Shown one piece after another: positions 7,400 through 10,853 of a stretch of DNA of 10,853 nt (position 1 is its first letter; each line of letters opens with the position of its first letter). The stretch is from Bacillota bacterium (GTDB lineage Bacteria; Bacillota_A; Clostridia; Peptostreptococcales; Anaerovoracaceae): assembly GCA_017437925.1 (NCBI GenBank), contig JAFRWQ010000138.1:1-10853 (forward strand), written 5' to 3'. Made by a program: the position numbers and the translations under genes. Below the pieces are notes generated by a model. The model had not been told where the DNA came from. It made no database searches and worked only from the letters and a program-made list of their open reading frames with translations.

Positions 7400-8755
7400 A
7401 TCTTCAGAGATGCGTATGGCGTAAACTTCGGCTTTGGGATCGTCGAAAATCATTTCGTCGAGGGCGGTCCGAAGCTTTGAGCGGAGGAAGCGGGCTCCGA
7501 GGCCCGATGCGGCGGCTTCTTTCACAAGGAGGGCGGCGCTGTCGTCGTCCAGGAAGAGGGTCCTTCCGGTCTCGTTTGAGAGGTCGGGGAGCACGCAGCT
7601 GAACAGTATGTTCTCAAGGTCCTTTTCCGTGAGGGGGCTGAGGGAGGCTATGCGGTCTATGCGGCCGGCGATCTCGCGGCGCATGCCGGCGTTTATCAGG
7701 TCTTCGATGTCGATGGGCCTGTCTTCTTTTGGCGGCTCGCAGCTCAGAAACCCCATAGGGGCCTGCGAGGCTTTTGCCCTTGAAGAGAGCAGGTCTTCGA
7801 AGGCGCCGAGCATCACGACGGAGAGCCTTGAGCAGTCTGCTCTGTAGGCCTTTTGGGCAGGTCCGTCGGAGCCGAACTCGATGACGTCTCCGTCAATCAT
7901 CTTGAGCAGATCGTTCTGCACGACGGCGGAGTAGTTCATGCCCGAAGAGGAGATGCGGTTCTCGCATATCATCTTGTCGGCTTCGTCGAAGACGACTATG
8001 AGGCCTTTGCGCGCAAGGGATATCTCGGACACGTTGTCGAAGATGTCCCTTAGGTGGAAGCTGCCCTTCCAGCCGTCGGCGGCGAGCCTTGAGGCGTCTA
8101 CTATTTTTATTCTTTTGGGATAGGCTTTCGCGAGCCTGCGCCAGATCTCGGTCTTTCCGCTGCCGGTAGGGCCGCAGAAGAGGGCGGTGGACCTTCGGCC
8201 CTCCAGGTGGCCGAACATTATGAGGGAGGCGGCTTTTTTGGCTTCTTCCTGGCCGCAGACGCGCAGGTCCAGGTACTCGCAGATCTCTGCGGGGGTCTTT
8301 CCCGCGTCGAGGAGCGGCAGGCCTTCGGGCCTTCGGGGCATAACGAATTCTTCTTCGTCTTCAGCGGGCTCAAGCTCTTCAAAGCTGAAGTCCTTTTCGA
8401 AGAAGCTTTTATCGGGGGCTTCGGGGTCCAGCATCTCGTAGACCGAGCTTTCGGAGCAGTCGGAGAGTATCTCGCTCAAGGCCTCGAGGCGGTCCTTGTC
8501 CACTGAGGTCATGCTCAGGGCGCTGAGCAGCAGGGCTCCGGCCTTGGCCCTGCGCTCGCTCTGCCAGACGGAGGAGAGCTCTTCGGTCTCGTTCTTAAGA
8601 TCGCAGTATTCCTCGTCGGCCATGGAGTCGTAAAGGCCGGCTTTCGCTTCTCTTCTGAAGGCCAGGACGGGGTTCTCAAACACGGCTTCCGCCTTGCCGC
8701 CCGTGACGGCAAGCAGCTGCTTTTTCCAGAAGGGCTTGGCGGTTTCTTTCTTCAA
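7391..8755 (-). CDS. ClpX-like AAA+ unfoldase with a divergent N-terminus
   Basis: ATP-driven protein unfoldase homologue, first structural gene of the cassette; 454 residues from TTG 8753-8755. The AAA+ module (about 158-454) tracks ClpX: Walker A GPTGSGKTE at 195-203, pore loop GWKG at 228-231 in place of ClpX GYVG, Walker B VVFDEADKM at 254-262, arginine finger Arg365 in EIAGRIDRI, and sensor II GLGARFLR at 418-425. The loop that in ClpX carries the ClpP-docking IGF reads APMGFLS (MGF at 334-336). The first about 155 residues lack the four-cysteine zinc domain of ClpX and include an acidic tract near 126-137. I chose TTG because AAAGGAG (8767-8773) precedes it by 11 bases; the in-frame ATG 8776 adds seven residues but has no ribosome-binding site. 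It is not the housekeeping clpX: no clpP, tig or lon neighbours, and an altered N-domain. Confidence 0.88.
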   Translation of the reverse strand: MKKETAKPFWKKQLLAVTGGKAEAVFENPVLAFRREAKAGLYDSMADEEYCDLKNETEELSSVWQSERRAKAGALLLSALSMTSVDKDRLEALSEILSDCSESSVYEMLDPEAPDKSFFEKDFSFEELEPAEDEEEFVMPRRPEGLPLLDAGKTPAEICEYLDLRVCGQEEAKKAASLIMFGHLEGRRSTALFCGPTGSGKTEIWRRLAKAYPKRIKIVDASRLAADGWKGSFHLRDIFDNVSEISLARKGLIVVFDEADKMICENRISSSGMNYSAVVQNDLLKMIDGDVIEFGSDGPAQKAYRADCSRLSVVMLGAFEDLLSSRAKASQAPMGFLSCEPPKEDRPIDIEDLINAGMRREIAGRIDRIASLSPLTEKDLENILFSCVLPDLSNETGRTLFLDDDSAALLVKEAAASGLGARFLRSKLRTALDEMIFDDPKAEVYAIRISEDAA

Positions 8756-8768
8756 TTGTATCAGGTCT

Positions 8769-8829
8769 CCTTTCATTGCGTTTGGGGGGAAAGGCGCGAA
8801 AAAGGCCGCGCCTTTGAAGGCACGGCCTT
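8769..8829 (-). terminator. Leader attenuator: terminator, antiterminator and SD-masking hairpins
   Basis: Four RNA segments can pair exclusively. Segments 1 (8817-8829) and 2 (8802-8814) form a GC-rich stem of up to 13 pairs (one G-U; the innermost pairs probably open as a loop) followed by five Us: an intrinsic terminator. Segment 2 can instead pair with segment 3 (AAAGGCGCG with CGCGCCTTT, 8807-8815 with 8790-8798, nine perfect pairs), which buries the U-tract and prevents termination. Segment 3 can also pair by CCTTTC (8789-8794) with GAAAGG (8769-8774), covering the Shine-Dalgarno of the ClpX-like gene. The stop codon of a seven-codon leader ORF lies at the start of segment 1, so a ribosome waiting there would block the terminator. 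Confidence 0.7.
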
Positions 8830-8851
8830 AAAATGCATACAAAAAGGCCAT
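8828..8851 (-). CDS. Seven-codon leader peptide ORF (MAFLYAF)
   Basis: ATG at 8849-8851 follows AAGGAGG (8858-8864) at an ideal distance, the best ribosome-binding site of the region, yet the frame ends after seven codons at TAA 8828-8830. Three of seven residues are aromatic (Phe3, Tyr5, Phe7). The ORF lies between the cassette promoter and the attenuator, and its stop codon is the edge of terminator segment 1, the usual layout of a regulatory leader peptide in ribosome-controlled attenuation. Expression is inferred, not shown. Confidence 0.55.
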   Translation of the reverse strand: MAFLYAF

Positions 8852-8890
8852 ACCTTTCCTCCTTAACGAAAATCGATTTGACCTAAAACA

Positions 8891-8919
8891 AAATTACCCT
8901 CGCGGTATACATTTGTCAA
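8891..8919 (-). promoter_or_regulatory. Promoter of the ClpX-like/unknown/nuclease cassette
   Basis: On the minus strand, a perfect TTGACA (8914-8919), 17 bases, then TAATTT (8891-8896), a moderate -10. It begins right after the tRNA-Arg terminator, so the cassette should not depend on tRNA read-through. A perfect palindrome AAATCGATTT (8870-8879) lies at about the start of the transcript and could be an operator. Confidence 0.6.
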
Positions 8920-8929
8920 GCAGAAAAAC

Positions 8930-8958
8930 AAAAAACTCCGGCATTTTTTCAGCCGGAG
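8930..8958 (-). terminator. Intrinsic terminator of tRNA-Arg
   Basis: On the minus strand, CTCCGGC and GCCGGAG form a 7-base stem with an A-rich nine-base loop, followed by six Ts (8930-8935). It starts 10 bases after the CCA end of the tRNA. Confidence 0.9.
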
Positions 8959-8967
8959 CTTTATAAT

Positions 8968-9042
8968 TGGCACCCCCACGCGGAATCGAACCACGAACAA
9001 AGGTTTAGGAAACCTCCGTTATATCCGTTTAACTATGAGGGC
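8968..9042 (-). tRNA. tRNA-Arg, anticodon CCT
   Basis: A 75-base cloverleaf including encoded CCA (RNA 3' end at 8968). Acceptor GCCCTCA pairs with TGGGGGT (two G-U), discriminator G. The D stem is GTTA/TAAC with GG in the loop, and the anticodon stem GAGGT/ACCTT carries the loop TTCCTAA, so CCT (9007-9009) reads the AGG codon. The T stem CGTGG/CCGCG encloses TTCGATT. A20 in the D loop and C35 fit arginine identity. AGG is a frequent arginine codon in the neighbouring genes. Confidence 0.95.
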
Positions 9043-9061
9043 AGGTCCGTTTTGCGGAAAT

Positions 9062-9090
9062 ATTATAGCCCACAAATATTGTAATTGCAA
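9062..9090 (-). promoter_or_regulatory. Promoter of tRNA-Arg(CCT)
   Basis: On the minus strand, TTGCAA (9085-9090), 17 bases, then a perfect TATAAT (9062-9067). The mature tRNA begins 19 bases beyond the -10 box, leaving a short 5' leader for RNase P. Confidence 0.8.
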
Positions 9091-9113
9091 GAGTGTAATC
9101 CATGTGTTAATAT
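9085..9113 (+). promoter_or_regulatory. Promoter of tadA, sharing the -35 of tRNA-Arg
   Basis: On the plus strand, the same TTGCAA (9085-9090, its own reverse complement), 17 bases, then TAATAT (9108-9113) preceded by TG one base earlier. TATGAT at 9111-9116 is an overlapping alternative -10 but has no matched -35. The start site would be near 9120, leaving about 40 bases before tadA. Confidence 0.55.
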
Positions 9114-9160
9114 GATTATTGCTATTTTTATGTGGAATTGCCGGCGGGGGCCGAAGGGTC

Positions 9161-9652
9161 ATGGACGAGCGCGAAGGTTTCATGAGAATGGCCCTTGAAG
9201 AGGCGAGGCTTGCCGCAGAGGCGGGCGACATTCCCGTGGGGGCCGTCATAGTGAAGGACGGCAGGGTGGTCGGAAGGGGAAGGAACTCCACCGAGACCGA
9301 CAAAGACCCCACCTGCCACGCCGAGATGAAGGCCATAAGGGAAGCCGCAAAGACCCTGGGCGGCTGGAGGCTCTTCGGCTGCGAGATGTACGTGACTCTG
9401 GAGCCCTGCTCCATGTGCGCCGGGGCCATAGTCCTGGCCCGCATAGACAGGCTCTTCATCGGGACCATGGATCCCAAGGCCGGAGCCTGCGGTTCCTTAA
9501 GAAACATAGTGTCCGACGAAAGGCTCAATCACCGGGCAGAGGTGAGCTACGGGCTTTTGCAGGAGGAATGCGGACAGCTTTTAAAGGATTTTTTCCGCTC
9601 CCTGCGCGCCGGTAAGAATAAAGAAAACCCATCGGAGGAAATTACGAAATGA
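9161..9652 (+). CDS. tadA: tRNA adenosine deaminase TadA
   Basis: Zinc enzyme that deaminates wobble adenosine 34 to inosine, in bacteria mainly in tRNA-Arg(ACG). The product has 163 residues, normal for the family. The cytidine-deaminase-type signature is intact: His53 and catalytic Glu55 in TCHAEM, and PCSMC with Cys83 and Cys86 as zinc ligands; AGDIPVGAVIV (21-31) is the usual N-terminal strand. I start at ATG 9161 because GAAGGG precedes it and homologues begin near this point; the frame extends 14 codons upstream but that part reads through the predicted promoter leader and looks non-coding. The stop overlaps the next start as ATGA (9649-9652), so the two genes are translationally coupled. 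It is transcribed divergently from a tRNA-Arg gene, though tRNA-Arg(CCT) is not its known substrate. The last about 15 residues are a variable tail. Confidence 0.96.
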   Translation: MDEREGFMRMALEEARLAAEAGDIPVGAVIVKDGRVVGRGRNSTETDKDPTCHAEMKAIREAAKTLGGWRLFGCEMYVTLEPCSMCAGAIVLARIDRLFIGTMDPKAGACGSLRNIVSDERLNHRAEVSYGLLQEECGQLLKDFFRSLRAGKNKENPSEEITK

Positions 9653-10524
9653 AGAAAGCTCCAAGGATCTTATGCATGATGCTGCTCATGGTGATGCTGA
9701 TGACAGGCGCAAGCTTCGCCGCGGGTCTGCAGGTGACCGGGATCTCCCCCAAGGACGGAAAGACCGGCATGCAGATATCCAACATGGCCATAAAGTTCAC
9801 CTTCAGCGAGGACATGATAGGCCCCAACGTGGACCAGAACAGCAGCCGCTTCAAGATCACCGATCCCGAAGGCAACGAGATCCCCTTCCAGATGGTGTAT
9901 TCCGAAGAGAAGTATCCCGACCAGCTCTGGCTCATACTTGAGGGCGAGCTGGTGGCCGACACCGAGTACACCTGCACCGTTTCGTCGGGCGTGGTGTCCA
10001 AGTCGGGCAATGTTCTGGAGAACGGCCTTAAGACCGGCTTCAAGACCAGGAATACCAAGATAGACAACTGGATCAGCATGGGCCTCATGATGGGAATGAT
10101 GGGCTTCATGTTCTTCGCCACCACCAAGGCCGCAAAGAAGGCCCAGGAGGAGCAGGGCGGAGACGCCGGAAACGACGGCGCCAAGCAGTACAATCCCTAC
10201 AAGATGGCTAAAGAAAAGGGCATAAGCGTAGACGAGGCCAGGCAGATCATAGCCAAAGAGAAGGAAAAGGACGCCAGGAAGGCCGCAAAAGCTGCCGAGA
10301 ACAAGAGGGCCAGGGACGAGGCCATGGCCGCCGAAGTCGAGGAAGCCAGGAAGAGGCTCGAAGAAGAGTATGAAGCCGCCCGCCATGCCGCCAACTACCA
10401 CGTGAAGGGTCCCCGCTCCATCAAGGATGCGGGATACAAGGTCCCCAGATCCGTCGTAAGGCAGAACAGGGCCAAGAGGGAGGCCAGGAAGGCTGCCGAG
10501 AAGGCCAGGGCAAAGAAAAAGTAA
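9649..10524 (+). CDS. Secreted Ig-like domain protein with one TM helix and charged tail
   Basis: Envelope protein of 291 residues with no assigned function. Residues 1-24 are a signal peptide (basic MKKAPR, Met/Leu core, likely cleavage after ASFA). Residues about 27-133 resemble a bacterial Ig-like domain of the Big_5/SbsA type: VTGISPKDGKTGMQISNMAI, then FTFSEDM, and a YTCTVSSGVVSKSGNVL strand pair. Residues about 140-158 form a methionine-rich transmembrane helix. The rest (160-291) is highly charged, Ala/Lys/Glu/Arg-rich and probably a long helix or coiled coil (about 195-250) with a very basic end. If the signal is cleaved, the Ig domain is outside and the basic tail inside. GGAGGA at 9634-9639 serves ATG 9649. 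Coupling to tadA may be only positional. Cys9 does not sit in a good lipobox, so I do not call it a lipoprotein. Confidence 0.85.
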   Translation: MKKAPRILCMMLLMVMLMTGASFAAGLQVTGISPKDGKTGMQISNMAIKFTFSEDMIGPNVDQNSSRFKITDPEGNEIPFQMVYSEEKYPDQLWLILEGELVADTEYTCTVSSGVVSKSGNVLENGLKTGFKTRNTKIDNWISMGLMMGMMGFMFFATTKAAKKAQEEQGGDAGNDGAKQYNPYKMAKEKGISVDEARQIIAKEKEKDARKAAKAAENKRARDEAMAAEVEEARKRLEEEYEAARHAANYHVKGPRSIKDAGYKVPRSVVRQNRAKREARKAAEKARAKKK

Positions 10525-10537
10525 GTCCTGAAACATT

Positions 10538-10560
10538 TGTTATATAACAGGCGTTATAAT
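10538..10560 (+). promoter_or_regulatory. Possible promoter with palindromic operator for the last gene
   Basis: A perfect -10 TATAAT (10555-10560) has no good -35 at the right distance (AACATT at 10532-10537 with 17 bases). The perfect palindrome TGTTATATAACA (10538-10549) occupies the spacer region, where a repressor or an activator would act. The same 12 bases occur inside ksgA. A weak -35 plus a palindrome suggests factor-dependent use, if this is a promoter. Confidence 0.4.
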
Positions 10561-10581
10561 GTCTGGAACCCTTGAAAAACA

Positions 10582-10611
10582 GGCCCTCGCCCCGTTTTCG
10601 GAGCGGGGGCC
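10582..10611. terminator. GC-rich hairpin between the tadA operon and the last gene
   Basis: GGCCCTCGC pairs with GCGGGGGCC (one G-U) and an inner CCG/CGG pair closes a TTTT loop. On the plus strand no clean T-run follows. On the minus strand the stem is followed by TGTTTTTC, so its terminator potential is better in that direction. It may end the tadA transcript imperfectly or act as a 5' leader hairpin of the next gene. Confidence 0.5.
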
Positions 10612-10640
10612 TTGCGCATATTTTCCCTTCGGGAGGAAGC

Positions 10641-10853
10641 ATGGCGGAGGCCGCGTTCAAAACAAAACTGAATAGGTTCATGGAGGTCTTCTTTGCCCTC
10701 TACGTCATGCTTGCCGTATATCAGTACAGCTTCGAAGGCCTGTGGGGCAAGTACGTTATCATAATGTACCGCGACATAGGCATAGCGGGCCTTTTCGTGA
10801 GCCTGGTCTGCATATTCTACGGCCGCCTTTACCGCTATTGGGACGTGCGGCTC
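10641..10853 (+). CDS. Membrane protein, N-terminal 71 residues only
   Basis: The open frame runs off the window edge. ATG 10641 is preceded by GGGAGG at 10631-10636. Two hydrophobic segments are visible: about 14-28 (MEVFFALYVMLAVYQ) and about 45-62 (DIGIAGLFVSLVCIFYGR), separated by a short aromatic loop, with a basic N-terminus and LYRYWDVRL at the cut. This is the start of a multi-pass protein; polysaccharide polymerase/ligase-type proteins can begin this way, but nothing seen here fixes a family. Confidence 0.75.
   Translation, partial: MAEAAFKTKLNRFMEVFFALYVMLAVYQYSFEGLWGKYVIIMYRDIGIAGLFVSLVCIFYGRLYRYWDVRL

Noticed and set aside
9119..9160. N-terminal extension of tadA by 14 codons
   Set aside because: It would begin almost at the predicted transcription start, has no ribosome-binding site and lengthens the protein beyond homologues; ATG 9161 is better supported.
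9019..9528. Minus-strand 169-codon frame overlapping tadA and tRNA-Arg
   Set aside because: It overlaps both a canonical tRNA and the catalytic core of tadA and has no start signals; shadow.
9670..10536. Minus-strand 288-codon frame opposite the Ig-like protein
   Set aside because: Gly/Leu/Val/His-rich antisense shadow; the plus-strand gene has a signal peptide, a ribosome-binding site and stop/start coupling with tadA.

Overview
The window looks like a chromosomal segment of a Bacillota (Firmicutes) bacterium, probably a Clostridia-type lineage with GC-rich third codon positions. Support: a WalRK two-component pair, RNase M5 next to KsgA, a DivIC-type divisome protein, strong AGGAGG ribosome-binding sites, sigma-A-like promoters with 17-base spacers, frequent GTG and TTG starts, and heavy use of AGG for arginine. 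The species cannot be named from the sequence alone.

Bases 1-5442 (minus strand) form one compact housekeeping operon read right to left: walR, walK, a divIC-like gene, rnmV (RNase M5), ksgA/rsmA and serS (cut by the window edge). The genes abut, overlap by 4-31 bases, or are separated by 16 bases. A good promoter (5469-5497) precedes walR and I see no terminator inside. Envelope stress signalling is thus joined to division, 5S rRNA maturation, 16S rRNA methylation and tRNA charging.

Bases 5581-8919 (minus strand) hold the most unusual part: a three-gene cassette. It encodes a ClpX-like AAA+ unfoldase with a non-ClpX N-terminus, a soluble protein I do not recognise, and a stand-alone PD-(D/E)XK nuclease resembling the N-terminal domain of DUF2075 proteins. 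It is preceded by its own promoter, a seven-codon leader ORF (MAFLYAF) with a very strong ribosome-binding site, and a set of mutually exclusive RNA hairpins: terminator, antiterminator, and one masking a Shine-Dalgarno sequence. Together these look like a regulated, possibly defensive or stress-responsive, system.

Bases 8930-9113 contain tRNA-Arg(CCT) with its terminator and a divergent promoter pair that appears to share one palindromic -35 hexamer. Bases 9161-10524 (plus strand) encode tadA, translationally coupled (ATGA) to a secreted/membrane protein with an Ig-like domain, one transmembrane helix and a long charged helical tail. The window ends with a -10 box, a palindrome, a hairpin leader and the start of a multi-pass membrane protein. 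No CRISPR array, insertion sequence or rRNA gene was seen.
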